From NCBI GenBank assembly GCA_949752745.1, contig OX457029.1, forward strand, positions 40,199,500-40,263,499: DNA of 64,000 bases. The letters run 5' to 3'. A program made the translations under genes and the position numbers. Each line of letters opens with the position of its first letter. Position 1 is the stretch's first letter. This document shows positions 28,501-41,899 of the stretch, piece after piece. Origin of the DNA: Protula sp. h YS-2021. Taxonomy: Eukaryota > Annelida > Polychaeta > Sabellida > Serpulidae. The notes under the pieces were generated by a model. That model ran no database searches, was not told the DNA's origin, and saw nothing but the letters and a program-made list of their open reading frames with translations.

Positions 28501-29352
28501 CGCAAAACAAACGGAGTATACTTTCCCACTCCAAAACTATTCTGTACTTGAACAAACAATTTTTTTAAGTCAACTGCCATTTTGATAACATTAACAAAGA
28601 CAGAAAGTAAAATATCAGTAAATCACCAAACAAATAATGTATTCTAATAACAATATCGTTTTATTTAACTTAAAGGGAAATGCGGGTATCTCTGCGCCAT
28701 CTAGCAACCGAAATGCGCATTACATTGAATATCGCTGAGTTTGAATTCATGTTTACACAACATAAATAACTACTAAATCCGTCCAGATCGAAAAATTCTT
28801 TTCAAAGAAAAATAGGGTCGTGTTCAGAAATGGTGTGGCTTGATATTTTATCTTATAAGGGCCTATGTTTATACATTGTCCATTAAAATTATATTACTCT
28901 GTTTTCACCATTTATCCATTGAGTCAAAGGGATTTTGTCAAAAATCTTTTATTGATACGATGACATATATTTTTGTTGCTTTTTTTGGTTTCTTGGTTTT
29001 CCCAATGGTTTCTATAGTAAAAGTACGCGGCCTTTCAGTGTTTTTATTTCTCTTATAACATCGATGACACCCCTTTTTCTTTTCAATTTTCGAATACATA
29101 CTCTTAAATCATTAAACTGTGAAAGTATGAAGGAAATGTCAATTGTAGGTGAGATACCCTCATTTCCCTTTAAATATATTTTATATTGTAAATTTCCTTG
29201 CTCCTTTGATTTTTCAGTTGTGATAATTATCTATTTTTCTTTTAAATGTATAAGCATAATTCATAAAAAGTCTGCAAAAATGATAGAAATTGACAAATGA
29301 ACAGAGTGTAATACTTTCACTACAAGCAACCAGGAGCAATGCTACGAATCAT
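25541..29352. other. Intergenic, no supported gene
   Basis: Mostly AT-rich. A slightly GC-richer stretch at 26170-27090 contains a 116-codon + strand ORF with no recognised domain; its status is open. C and G homopolymers occur at about 26043-26059 and 27341-27357. No RNA gene recognised. Confidence 0.4.
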
Positions 29353-29689
29353 TTACCAAAATTTAAGCGCAGTGACATATTTTTTGACATCGTCCCGAAA
29401 CCTATGGTCAGTGGCGAAATATATCCAAGGATTGCCAACATGATTGACAAAGTACAAATATATAAAGTGAGTATAAGGAACGATTTTTTGCACTGACAGT
29501 ACAGCGGGTGTAAACGACAGACAGAAAAGAATTAAGAGTAAAAAAAATATCTTCGTTGTTTTCACATGTAGTTGTTCTCTTCGATTCTGCGATCTTGTTT
29601 GGGTGTGCTTGTTGTTAGATCCTGTATAGATGGCGCTCGGAGATACGTTCTCTCGCGGTTGCAACTTCGGCTCGAGTGTGGCATCGTTT
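29353..29689 (-). CDS. GPCR exon 3: TM6, TM7 and C-terminal tail
   Basis: Acceptor ATTAACAG/AAAC. It encodes a basic lead-in (HTQTRSQNRREQLHVKTTK), TM6 with FCLSFTP, TM7 with GNPWIYF, helix 8-like DHRFRDDVKKYV, and a stop at 29353. Confidence 0.8.
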
Positions 29690-32126
29690 CTGTTAATCGA
29701 AGTCACAATAGCCATGTTTCAAAAATTCATGAAAGATTGTAATAACAAAAATAATTGGAGTGAACATGTGAGGCTGAAGCAACGAAAAACGTAACTTTTA
29801 CTGATCCTGTTTTTACGTCCTCTCTAGCTAAGCTTAATTTTAATGAATTCTTAAAAAATGAATGCTTAATGATCTGTTTACATAATCTGGCTTATTGGAA
29901 GATTCCAAGAAAATATCTTGCCCATTGCTATTTGATAGTACAATGTCAACACAGATTTTACCTAAAGCGACATGTACAGAGGGCATATGTGTATAGAAGT
30001 TCTTTTTTAGTCAAACTCCTGGCAAACTCTCTGTATTTGGGAGGCATTAAATGGGAGTTATTTATGCATGATTTAGATAAATTTTGATAAAATTAATAAT
30101 AAGGAAAAGTCAGCTGACGTTACAAGAGACTTTTTATGGAAGCTCATTGTTAAAAGTGCTAGGACTACCATCAAATATTAATAATGACCAGTTAAAAAAT
30201 AAGAAAATAAGAAAAATAACTCATTAAAAGAAGAGTGTATCTTATGTCACATTCGTTGCTTATGCTTATTAAGCATTGTGCTAACGTGTTGACTAAACAC
30301 TCTGATGCAAACCTCCTGAACTTTCTTATGTTCATGCGTTTTCACCAAACATCTTTACTACATGTTTGAGTTGTTAGTTTACAAGCTCACCTGTTAGCCA
30401 AATCAGAATCTCACCTTGCTCTTAGATCAACTGGGATACCCACCTATTAGCCAAATCAGAACCTCACCTTGCTATTAGATCAACTGGGATACCAGTGTAA
30501 TAATTTTCTGAAGCCTGAAGCCTTTATTATATAATTAGAATTATTTTAATAAAAATATGCCTTATTTTAATTAATTTTCATTTAAGCATATTCCAGTTCC
30601 AATGAGAATTCTTGATTCTAGAAAAGACCTTGTTTCAATATCGTATTAAGGGGAAAATAGTTAAAAGATAGCTCTTCCCATCTCAATCTCAGTTCAAACT
30701 CAAACGATCTGCTTCGGGGACAAAAATGTGCAACGAAATATTTTGGGTGCATATCTACACTTCGAACGGTGGAATAGCTAGTAAATATTTTTTCTGCTTC
30801 CAACAAGCTTGTATCTCATTCGACTAAGACATTAATACTGGACTGTTTCAAACCATATATTGGTTTGTCTGTATTACGACTATACCATTAGTTACACAAT
30901 TTCCAAAATTATTTCGGCAAAACGAGTTGGGGAGTCATAAGAGAGAAATCTACCATTATACATGTTTTTACACATTTGCATACCTCGATGAACATGTAGG
31001 TAACTGTGACACAGTAAGTTGTGACGATGACCCCGGCACCGGTAGCTGGTTTTGACCAAAGAACTGATAAGATGATGCCTGTGTCTTGTTTGTAGCAATG
31101 CTGTATTTACCATCTATTTCTTTCTTTTTCTCCTCAATGATTCTAGATAAAGAGAAAAATAAGAAATACAAAATTGCGTTTCATAATCATACACTTTAAA
31201 AGCGTTCTTGATTTAAAATAGTAAAAGATTAGTCCAAAGATATTTTTCTATGTTGAGCAGTTGTATGTTGAAAGTAGCATTCAAGCTTAAACTTTTTCTC
31301 ACTATCTTTTCATATAATATACAGACCTCACTGGAGCTATTGGCAGTGCTGTCTTTTGAGGTGCGTCCGTGTTTTGACTTAATTTCATGTCCCTTGCTGA
31401 GGATATTGTCACAACCTTGCCACTCGACGTTGCGTTCCGTTTTATGGCTTGATGGACTTGTCTCTTGCTTTTATATATTTTGTGTATAGTTACTATGTAG
31501 GAAACTACAATTGTAATTATTGACATCACAAGAAAGATGTTTTGTATAACACTAACCCAAATAAACCGCCATAAGGGGTTATCATTGTGGTACTGGTACA
31601 AATAACTTCCTATGGATTGGTTTATTAAGAGGATGCATGCCTAAATTGCGACGAAAATATGCAAGCGGCTTCGCCAAATCGAGTAGGTATATGGTTTCGC
31701 CACAGCAAAGGCCCTGTCTAAAGCCATCCCCACATTCACTGCCAAATAGTACTGTATGATGATGTTGAAGAGGAAAACAAAAAGATGAAACACCCAGTTA
31801 TTTAAATGTCGTAAGTACTCTAACACGGCAAATGGTGGCAGAACAATAACTGACGCAACTATATCTAGCACCGCAAGTGCTATGATATAAAAGTTACCAG
31901 CATAGCGTTTCTGTTCCATTGCATAAATATAGATAACCAATGCATTCTCAAGTATTCCTAGCAGACCTAACACTATTACACAAAGCACATCAAACGCATC
32001 TGTGTTCGCTAAGAAGTGATCAATCTTATTTGCATTTGATTTTGTTAAGACCTCATTTCCTTCTGTTACTAAACAGCACAACTTTGTTTCTGAATTGTTT
32101 TCTAACCAAGTTGCAGTGTAAAACAT
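29353..32126 (-). CDS. Class A (rhodopsin-like) GPCR, three exons, carrying a nonsense codon in TM4
   Basis: Exons on the - strand are 32126-31327, 31142-30984 and 29689-29353. Junctions are GT-AG and all phase 2, giving 431 residues if the internal TAG is ignored. Visible: TM1 with LGILENALVIYIYAME, TM2 LAVLD (sodium-site Asp), TM3 ending MALDRAFAV (DRY reads DRA), TM4 after RLHIFVAI, TM5 SVIQNIFLVMSIITIVVSYI, a long basic third loop encoded by the small exon, TM6 LLILFCLSFTP, and TM7 NPWIYF (NPxxY variant) with RFRDDVKKYV after it. The usual Cys of TM3 is absent. Codon 162 is TAG at 31643-31641, exactly where TM4 has its conserved Trp. The ligand is unknown; it is a diverged orphan-type receptor. 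Either a nonsense allele, a young pseudogene or a base error. Confidence 0.8.
30387..30493. repeat. 53-bp tandem duplication in GPCR intron
   Basis: Two copies, about 93% identical, of a unit containing TTAGCCAAATCAGAATCTCA then CCTTGCTCTTAGATCAACTG and GGATACC, period 53. Confidence 0.9.
30984..31142 (-). CDS. GPCR exon 2: third intracellular loop
   Basis: Acceptor TTATCTAG/AATC and donor TCGAG/GTATGC. It encodes a polar segment (IIEEKKKEIDGKYSIATNKT) expected in the loop between TM5 and TM6. Phase matches on both sides. Confidence 0.65.
31327..32126 (-). CDS. GPCR exon 1: TM1 to TM5, with in-frame TAG
   Basis: ATG at 32126-32124 opens an acidic, Asn-containing extracellular tail, then TM1-TM5. 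The frame continues unchanged past the TAG at 31643-31641 (ACILLINQSIGSYLYQYHND follows), so it is one exon and not two genes. Donor is GTGAG/GTCTGT. Confidence 0.8.
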
Positions 32127-33090
32127 TTTCGTTTTAAACTTGTGCTTAAGAGAATGCTGATATGCTATCTTAGTAACTGTCGTTATCAGAGACTAAAACA
32201 TCTAAGCTCATTTGTCACTCGACATTGTTTATATATCAAGCAGAAACAATTAATATAAGAGTTTACAGGATATAGTAGCTGTTACCTTAATTATGCCATC
32301 TGACACAATTTAATCATCTTTCTGCGTACAGTTCATGTAATAAAGCATTCATTTATTAATATCTTTGTACCTCTTCAATTCATTAGGTATACTATAGGTA
32401 AACACAAGCAGGAAAGATTATGCCTTCATTGAAGAATAGCAAAGCTTACTGTCACTTCAGTCACATCATAAATAGCTTGTAATATTCAATAGGATGATGA
32501 GCATGACTGGGTTGATTAGCTGTATAGTCTCACTTCATTTATAAAATAAATAACTTGTCATGTTCAATAGGATGATAAGCTTCACCATGAATGGATTAAT
32601 TAGCGGTATGATCCTAGCAACCACAATTTAGATAACCAGTTCCGCTGACTCATGTGTTCATCTTTAAAATATTGTTGAGTTTCTTTGTATTTTGCTTCAT
32701 AAAACAACTTCATCTTTTTAAAATGTACTATAACTAAAATTATTTTTTAAGTTCACAAGTAATTTGAAAATGAAAAGTCCACATACATTTTGAAATAGCT
32801 GTGCTTCTGATTTTATTTCGGAAAGTAAAGAAACTTTTGCACCTAGAAAGTGTACCTTTGCCTTCGTGGGTAATGACCCCTGAAAAATTAGAAGAATAGC
32901 TTTTTGCTTATTTTGTTATAATGTCTCTTTCTTCCTTTCAATGAAACTGCTTTGAAATAACGCTTGTTAATTGCGATAAAACACTACAAATTCCTCTAAC
33001 TTGCATTTTTTAACTAAAGATATCTAAATCCAAACAAGGAGTGATCCTAGGATTGTTTATATAAACATATAAACTGGTCATTTTGCTTTC
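32127..33090. other. GPCR upstream region, no gene seen
   Basis: AT-rich. A ~90-bp imperfect duplication (TTCAATAGGATGATGAGC near 32487 and TTCAATAGGATGATAAGC near 32564) is visible. No promoter element could be assigned. Confidence 0.4.
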
Positions 33091-33091
33091 A

Positions 33092-33196
<105 letters not shown>

Positions 33197-33696
33197 CCTC
33201 CAGCTATACGGGTACCATTTTTGCTAAAAAAACCAGTATTAGGGAGACCAAAAATTTAGGGAGACCAAAAATAGGTCTCTTTAATTCTTAGCGTGTTTAA
33301 ACGTTTCGAAACTACACAGCAAACAAAAACGAATGATTTTATGGAATAGCGAATATAATATACTTTGGTTTAAACTTAAATTTGTGTGTTGAAACTTGAT
33401 AACAAGCTTTCAACTTGCTATTAAACTTTATATCTTGTATAAATAAAAGTACTGAAAAATCAGCTTAAAGGAGACCAGAGAAAACTGTCATTTTTATTTG
33501 AAATCCGCTATATATTATGTATTTAAAAATATTATAGCAGCCAGTATTTTTTCCTTAACTGTTCAACATGCTTACACATGGTTTAGAAAAAGATAATTTA
33601 GCACTGTAAACAGGCATTTTTTCAAAGAAACGAACACTTTAGAACAAGATGCATTATGACGTAATAAACATTATGACGTAATAAAACGTATCCCTA

Positions 33697-35219
<1,523 letters not shown>

Positions 35220-35223
35220 ATAT

Positions 35224-35548
35224 TGTGAAGGATCAGCATTTATTGTTTAACTCTAACCTGCTGCTGTGTTGGTGTTGCGCCGGATGTGTTGTTGTTTACG
35301 TACAGCAGCGCCCCGGCGCGCCCGAAAGCTGGGTAAGCTGCGGCGATCGTCACGTACGTACGTCGTTTCGTTACGTACGTGTGTGCGTTACGATCGTCGT
35401 TACGATCGCGATTCGAAAATAAAAAAAGATAGTTTGGCCTTGGATCCTGAAGTGTTTAGACGTGTTTTTGAACTTAAGTTTATAACTTAGGTTTGTCCGC
35501 TTGAGCCGGGGGTCCCGCTAAACTCAGCCGTTACACCAATATCTCACA
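35224..35548 (+). repeat. 5' LTR
   Basis: 325 bases, TGTGA...TCACA. It contains the palindromic stretch CACGTACGTACGTCGTTTCG and a second ACGTACGTGTG, plus AATAAA just after GATTCG as a likely poly(A) signal. It differs from the 3' LTR at about a dozen positions including small indels. Confidence 0.93.
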
Positions 35549-35652
35549 TTGGTGGCAGTGGCTATTATTTGCTTTTTGAGCAAATTTTTGTGCATTTTAG
35601 CTAATTTTAAGTCCAGAATTTCACATTTTGGACTTCAAAAAAAAACTGATGC

Positions 35653-37788
35653 ATGGAGCTCCGTAGTGGTACGAAACTTCGATCTAGAGCTCGCTCTCTA
35701 GATAATTTACAATGTTTTGACAGAGGTCAAAACAATACGAATAATGCTGGTGATTTTTCACCCAAATTACCTGATTTTGGTACACCCTTGGGGAACGGTC
35801 AGCAAGATATACGTCATAAGGATCCAACAAGACTCTTAGGGGCAGTCTGGGGTATATCCTTACCTTCTAATACAGAACATTTAAATCAAAATAAAACTTT
35901 TGATTTACCTCAATCTTTCATGTATTCTAGTTTAGAGAATGCAAGGCGAAATCCTCTTGCGGTTCGGCTGCCTTACCCTCCGAATTTGGACAGGCGTCAG
36001 CCTAACCATAATCGGGGTAATAATATCTCCGATAATGTTGTTGTTTTTACTGCTGCTAACGATTTTGTCACAGATCTTTCTGATCAAAATCAAGTTGTCA
36101 ATTCGAATATTGACAATCGTTCTTTCTGGTCTGATGACTCAGGTCATCTTAGACAACTAGCGGCATGACTCAGGTCACCTTAGACAACTAGCGGCACCAC
36201 CGCGGTGTGCATTATTTTCTAATGCAGAAAGTTACGCAAATTCTTATTTTCCAGATGATAATTTCGTAGACAATAGGAAAGAAAGTGTGTATGATCTTTC
36301 AAAATCTAGAAAGGGTTGACAACCCCTATAGAAATACTATGGGGACTTGTACGCCGATGATCTCAGGTGTACAAGCTAAGTTGTCAAAACCGTGGCACAG
36401 CACTGGAATCGCCCAGAATACCCGTAATGCATCTGAATTACATAATGTGGGAACCAAAAACAGCATTCCAGTTATATCTGGAAATCGTTTTCCCCAACCT
36501 GGTGGGTTCAACAGAACTTATCACCTGTATCCTCAACAGTCCAAAACTGCTGAAAATCATGACACCTTTCAGTGTTATAATACCCCTAGGATATGTTCTG
36601 TTTCTGAGCAATCTAGATATGATTGCAATAATAACAATCATAATGTTTTCGGTACCATCTCTCCCTCAAGAGTTGTGCCGATGACATCAGTTGTACCGCC
36701 AATTTACGGTGATCAGAATATTTGTCATTCTGACAATCAACCGATGGGTTTTAATCCTAGTATAGGGGTAAATCCATCGATTGGGCAAAGTGAAACTCCA
36801 AGCTTTGCTAAAAATCTTAACTATCCGGGATATGAAAATCAGACTAGAACCGATTTTCATGATCTGCCTGTTAACCTAAACAGTCAAAATGCTGGGAATA
36901 ATCCTACAAATGTTCTCTACGAACCTCAGCCTATTGACTTGACTATGACTAGAGCTCATACTCCGCGAGCTCCACAATATGTTCGTAACAACGATCATAG
37001 AATGAGGATAAAAGCTCCTTCGTTCAATGGCCAATATAGTGACTGGTCCTATTTTAAGCGTCTTTTCGAAGAAGCCGCTCTTCTAAATAATTGAAATGAG
37101 CAAGAAAGAAAGTACCATTTCAAACCTTGCATGATGAGGCTAAAACCTTCATCATATCTTTACAGCGTCAGCTCAATATTATGACCTTTGGTCAATTGTT
37201 CAATTGTATGGAACAAAGGTTCAGCACAGCTGATAACAGTCACCATTTCCAGTCTTTGTTAGAAGAAAAAACATGAAAATTCGGCGCAGATTGGTCTCTC
37301 TGGCCTACCCAGAGGTGCCCAACCAGGACCAACAACAAACGTTGGTTAGGAGACATTTCATAAATGGTCTCCAAGACTATCAATTAAAACAATATCTGAT
37401 GGTCAATCCACCTGTAACTGTGGAAAACGCTATGCAATACGCAGAGCGATATGTGGCTGCAAAGACAGCATTTTCTAAGAATAGACCATTCTATTCGAAA
37501 GACAAGGTTAGAATGGTCCGCCGAGCTGAGGTTAATTCTGACGACGAGGAAGATGAAGAGTACTTCTTCGACGAAGACGAAATTAATTTCGTCAAGGGAA
37601 AGTATGTTTCCAAATCAAAAGATAAATCTAACTTTAAAAAGTTAGATCCTGGAAAAGTTAAATGTTTTAACTGTGGAGGGATTGGTGATTTAAGGAGCAA
37701 ATGTCTAAGTCCTCCTTTATACTCGAACAAGTCTTCTTCGACAGGCACGAAGGAGACGAAGGAAGAGAGAGGAGAAATAAAGACATAG
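35653..37788 (+). pseudogene. gypsy gag, broken
   Basis: Three open pieces: 35653-36168 (MELRSGTKLRSRARSLDNLQ), 36285-37094 (ending RIKAPSFNGQYSDWSYFKRL, the usual entry to the capsid region) and 37273-37788 (QTLVRRHFINGLQDYQLKQY, then nucleocapsid). A 31-bp tandem duplication at 36135-36196 creates the first stop. The zinc knuckle reads CFNCGGIGDLRSKC: the three Cys are in place but the His is Asp. It packages and coats element RNA in an intact copy. Confidence 0.82.
36135..36196. repeat. 31-bp tandem duplication in gag
   Basis: A unit of 31 bases beginning TGACTCAGGTCATCTTAGAC occurs twice, with one difference. Its junction supplies the TGA that ends the first gag segment. Confidence 0.93.
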
Positions 37789-37789
37789 C

Positions 37790-38891
37790 TCCTCCAGTGA
37801 AGCCTGAAATGGTTCTTGATGGTAAAGAACCACAGTCTGAGTTTCAAGCAGTAACAGCTTTGAATTTAGAAAATGATGGATCATGTCAAGTTTTTAAAAT
37901 TGAAAATCCATTGTATTCTTCTGTATTTTCATTGCGTCAGAACGCTGACATTGTTTTTACCGACAGTGTTCTACATTTGATTGATTTTAAACAGGAGAAT
38001 TTTGATAGTTTTTGCATTAGCAAAGATGATTCAATCCTGCAGTATTGCAAAATTGATCATACGGTTTTGAGCAAGACCGATAGAGGAATTTTTCTTGTCG
38101 GTAGTATATGAAATTCTGCGGTTCCTATGTTGATAGATACTGGTGCAAGCTGTTGTGTTATGGCAAGGAGTATCTCCAACACCATTCCAGAAGCACACAG
38201 ACCGCTTCTAAAAAATCGTAACTGTGGAACAAGATCAGTATCTGGTGATCTTGTGCATTGCGATGGTGTAATAAAACACCAGGTGAAAGTTGGCGAGATA
38301 TTATTATCTGTCGAATTTCATATCGCCGATATTGGTGATAAAGTCATTCTTGGAATGTCGTTCTTATCGGAAAACGGAGCAACAATAGATACTAAGAATG
38401 GCAAAGTGACTGTTTTTAATCAGTCAATTATATGCATTATCTTGGATGGAAAGCCATCTCCTAGAAGAGTCTACTTAACAGGAGAATATATTGTTTCACC
38501 TGGGAGAGAAATGATTCTTCCAGGAAAGACAAAATTTAAGAGTGAAGAATTAGGTTCTAATACAACAATTCCAATGTTGTTTGAACCCAAACCTCCCTTC
38601 TTAAGGGATCATGGTTTGATAGCATGTGCATCAACAACCATGAATCATAAGCGAATAGTTCCCATTCGCGTTTTTAATCCTACAGATGAAGCGATCACAA
38701 TTAAATCGGGATCTGAAGGAATCCGCTGTGGTTATTTAACACCAACCACAGTAGAAAATGAAGTGTTTACCCGTGCTGACTTGGTAGCACAAGTTGGAAT
38801 AGATTTAGGTAACAATTATACGGGTACACTACCTTTTCATTTACAAGAAGTTCTTGTGAAAATCTTTCATCTGAAGAAAAACGGAAGGTGA
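37790..38891 (+). pseudogene. gypsy protease region of pol
   Basis: A linker ORF (37701-38111) runs up to SIKFCGSYVDRY-like sequence. The aspartic protease follows from 38127: MLIDTGASCCVMARS carries the catalytic D-T-G. A flap/core with VEFHIADIGDKVILGMSFLS follows, where GMSFL corresponds to the conserved hydrophobic-Gly motif. A stop separates linker and protease at 38111. The segment then runs to 38891, just before RT. Confidence 0.78.
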
Positions 38892-38942
38892 AAGAAATTC
38901 TGATAAAAATATCAGGATATTTTCTCTAAAGGAGAAGATGAC

Positions 38943-39656
38943 ATGGGTCGCACAAATGTGGTGGAGCACAAAATTGTTACTAAAACAGAGGTGCCTATCA
39001 AACAGCGTCCCAGACCTCTTCCACCTAAGCAAAATGAAGAGGTTGAGAGGCAAATTCAGCTTCTCTTGAAGTCAGGAATGATTTCAATTTCGGACAGCGC
39101 TTGGTCTAGTCCCATAGTGTGTGTTCGAAAGAAAGACGGAAGACTAAGGATGTGTTGTGATTATCGTAAGTTGAACGATATTACAGTCAAGAATGCACAT
39201 CCTATTGATCAGTCAATCGACGCACTTTCGGGAGCAAAATACTTTTGTTCTCTTGACTTGGTTCCGGGGTATTTCCAAGTTCCTATGGAAAGCGAATCCA
39301 AGTTAAAGACGGCGTTTTGCACCCGTAATGGTCTCTATCACTGGAATGTGATGAGTTTTGGGTTAACCAACGCTCCAGCTACATTTCAGAGGATGATGGA
39401 GAACATTCTGCATGGTTTACACTGGCAGATTTGTATGGTATATCTTGACGATATTCTTATCTATGGATCTACCGTACAAGAAGTCTTAAATAGATTAGAG
39501 TTAGTTTTCATGCGGCTGAGAGCTGCAGGACTTAAACTCAAACCTAAAAAGTGTCATCTGTTTAAAACAGAGATTCTTTATTTGGGCTACACCATTAGGT
39601 TAGGGATTTTCCTAAGCCAAATGATGTACAAGGCATCCGAAGGTTTTTGGGCTTAA
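38943..39656 (+). pseudogene. gypsy reverse transcriptase
   Basis: A 237-codon open segment: SGMISISDSAWSSPIVCVRK, DGRLRMCCDYRKLNDITVKN, palm motif A FCSLDLVPGYFQVPM, motif B FGLTNAPATFQRMM, and the catalytic YLDD (MVYLDDILIYGS). Then LKPKKCHLFKTEILYLGY. All catalytic Asp residues are kept. The frame shifts near 39600 before the RNase H/connection segment. Confidence 0.88.
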
Positions 39657-40235
39657 CCAATTACTATCGCAAGTTCATTAAGGACTACGCGAAAATTGCC
39701 TTTCCCTTGAACAGGCAATTAGACAAGAAAGGAAAGAAACCTGATTTCAACTGGACAGTAGAGTGTGATAAAGCATTCGAGCTGTTAAAGGCAAAGTTGA
39801 TTTCAGCTCCGATTTTGTCTTTAGCTAAAGCTGAAGGTGAATATGTTCTTGATACTGACAGCAGTGCTGAAGGCCTCGGAGGAGTACTTCAGCAGAAGCA
39901 AGATGAGCAACTAGCTGTTATTGCATACTCTTCAAAAGCGTTGAGCAAAGCTGAACGCAATTACTGTGTTAGCAGACAGGAGACTGTCTATTGTCTATCA
40001 CATTTTGCATTGGCGATGCTATCTTTGGGGACAACACTTCACTGTGAGGACCGATCATGCATCCTTGCGGTATTTGTTGTCATTTAAAGATCCCACTGGA
40101 CAATTAGCTCGTTGGCTTGATGCTTTGTCAGAATATGAATTTGACATCCAAGCCCGGCCCGGATTCTTTGAGCAGGATTCCTTGTGGAGGCAAGCGCTAT
40201 CTATGTGGATACTCTTGTTCAGATCCAACTCTTGA
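39647..40235 (+). pseudogene. gypsy RNase H
   Basis: The connection (GLTNYYRKFIKDYAKIAFPL) and RNase H with VLDTDSSAEGLGGVLQQKQD (first Asp), YSSKALSKAERNYCVSRQET (Glu). A frame change follows near 39990-40050, then TVRTDHASLRYLLSFKDPTG (second Asp) to LARWLDALSEYEFDIQARPG. Frameshifted but recognisable throughout. Confidence 0.85.
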
Positions 40236-40536
40236 AGAATTTCAGGAGAATCCTTGTCCTTTGAGAATAGCTCGGGATGAGGAATGCTCAGAGATGTCTT
40301 GTGATGATGTGTCTCCGAATGCTGTCTATGCGTGTGACGTAGGTGAGTCCGATAAAGAGGACAATACAGAGGAATCTGTTCAAGAAAGTGAAGATTTCCC
40401 CTTTCCCTGGACAAAAGATTCCATGCAGAAGGCTCAAAGGTCTGATCCAGTGCTTTCTGAAGTACTTATCTGGCTAAATCAGGATTAAAAGCCTTCTCGG
40501 CAAAATATTTGCCATCTGGAAAAAGATGTAAAATCT

Positions 40537-41484
40537 TTGGTAGCTTCCTGGAATAGTTTGATGGTAAAAGATGGTCTTTTATTTCGTAGAAATATTGACC
40601 GTTTAAAGGGAGAATTTTACCAGCTTCTTATCCCCGAAATTTACCAGTCAAAACTACTGCGCCAATACCATGATTCTATAACTGGTGGTCATCTTGAAAT
40701 GCACAAGATTTATGCAAAGATTCAGGCTAAATATTTTTGGCCTGGAATGCGTAAGGCAATTGAACTTTACGTAAAATCTTTTGTTTCCTGTCAGAGGAAG
40801 AAAAGTCCTCCTAAATCGTACTCCCGTCCGTTGCAAAGGTATGTAATGGGAGTCCCATTTGAGCGAGTCTCACTGGATGTCATGAGACCTTGGCTAGAAA
40901 CTAGCAGACATAATATTTATGTCTTGGTTGTCTGTGACATGTTTTCTAGGTGGGTTGAGGCGTATGCAATGCCTGACCAAACCACAGAAACAATAGCCAA
41001 TGTTTTGGTGAAAGAGTGGATCTCAAGATTCGGTTGTCCTTCGGAATTGCATTCTGATCGCGGGACACAATTCGAATCAAAGATTTTTCGATCACTATGC
41101 AATTTGCTTGGTATTGAAAAATCATTCACAGTGGCCAGACATCCTGAAGCAAATGCTGTCCCAGAGCGTTTTAATCACACTCTACAGCAAATGCTGGCTA
41201 CAGCCATTGATGAGAATGTGTGGGAGTGGGATGAACTTCTTCCATTTCTCACGATGGCGTTTAGAAGTTGTAAAAACAGTTCAACTGGTTTTACACCAAA
41301 TTTCCTTATATTTAGAAGGGAAGTTTCGTTACCGGTAGAGTCTTTCTCACCGGATACTCCTGACAAACAGGAATTTAACATACCCGAGTATGTTCGACAT
41401 ATTCGGATAATGTTAAAGAAGTCACATAGAGTAGCTATGGAACATCTACAGAAAGCTGTACCAGGAAAGAAGTTACTTGAATAG
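40537..41484 (+). pseudogene. gypsy integrase
   Basis: A 315-codon segment. The H2C2 zinc domain has ITGGHLEMHKIYAKIQAKYF and then CQRK. The DDE core has SLDVMRPWLETS (first Asp), LHSDRGTQFESK (second Asp) and PEANAVPERFNHTL (Glu). In the zinc domain the expected Cys of CxxC reads Ser (KSFVSCQRK), which would weaken zinc binding. Downstream the frame is lost, but SH3-like remnants continue to LKPCYVRE at about 41690. Confidence 0.86.
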
Positions 41485-41653
41485 GCTTCGACCGCACAGA
41501 TATCAGTTAAAGGATGCTGTGTGATATTGGCGACCTGTCATCAAGCGAGAATAGTGTCCAAAGCTTTTGAGTTTCTGGAAGGGTCCATATTTTATAGTAG
41601 AAATCCTTTCAGATGTTGTGTATCGTATTTAACAGAAAGCTAAATCAAGTTCT

Positions 41654-41899
41654 TTGGTGGTACACCATAGTCATCTAAAGCCTTGCTATGTGCGAGAGCC
41701 TTTAGATACTCATTGGTTAGACAATTGTATAGCCAAATTCTCCAAGAAAAGGGAGGAAAGTACACCAAACGTACAGGAATCTTTAGGGATTCCAAAAGAA
41801 ACGACCCCTATTGAAAGGCCAAGGAGAACCAGAAAGTCTCCAGATTTCTATGTGGATCGAATTGCTGACCCTGAGTTAGCAACAGCAGGGCTGAAATAG
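41654..41899 (+). pseudogene. gypsy integrase C-terminal remnant
   Basis: SLVVHHSHLKPCYVRE is the usual end of the integrase C-terminal domain. A charged tail (ERPRRTRKSPDFYVDRI) follows, then a stop at 41899. Stops at about 41482 and 41522 separate it from the core. Confidence 0.75.

Noticed and set aside
31641..31643. Programmed readthrough or RNA editing of the GPCR TAG
   Set aside because: Nothing in the flanking sequence marks a readthrough context. A nonsense allele or base error is simpler.
31590..31700. An intron that would remove the GPCR stop, since TTTAG/G looks like an acceptor
   Set aside because: The only upstream GT sites would delete part of TM3-TM4, and the frame continues through the site without a shift.
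35266..35490. ORFs inside the 5' LTR
   Set aside because: The same sequence occurs in the 3' LTR and has no gag similarity; the frame is by chance.
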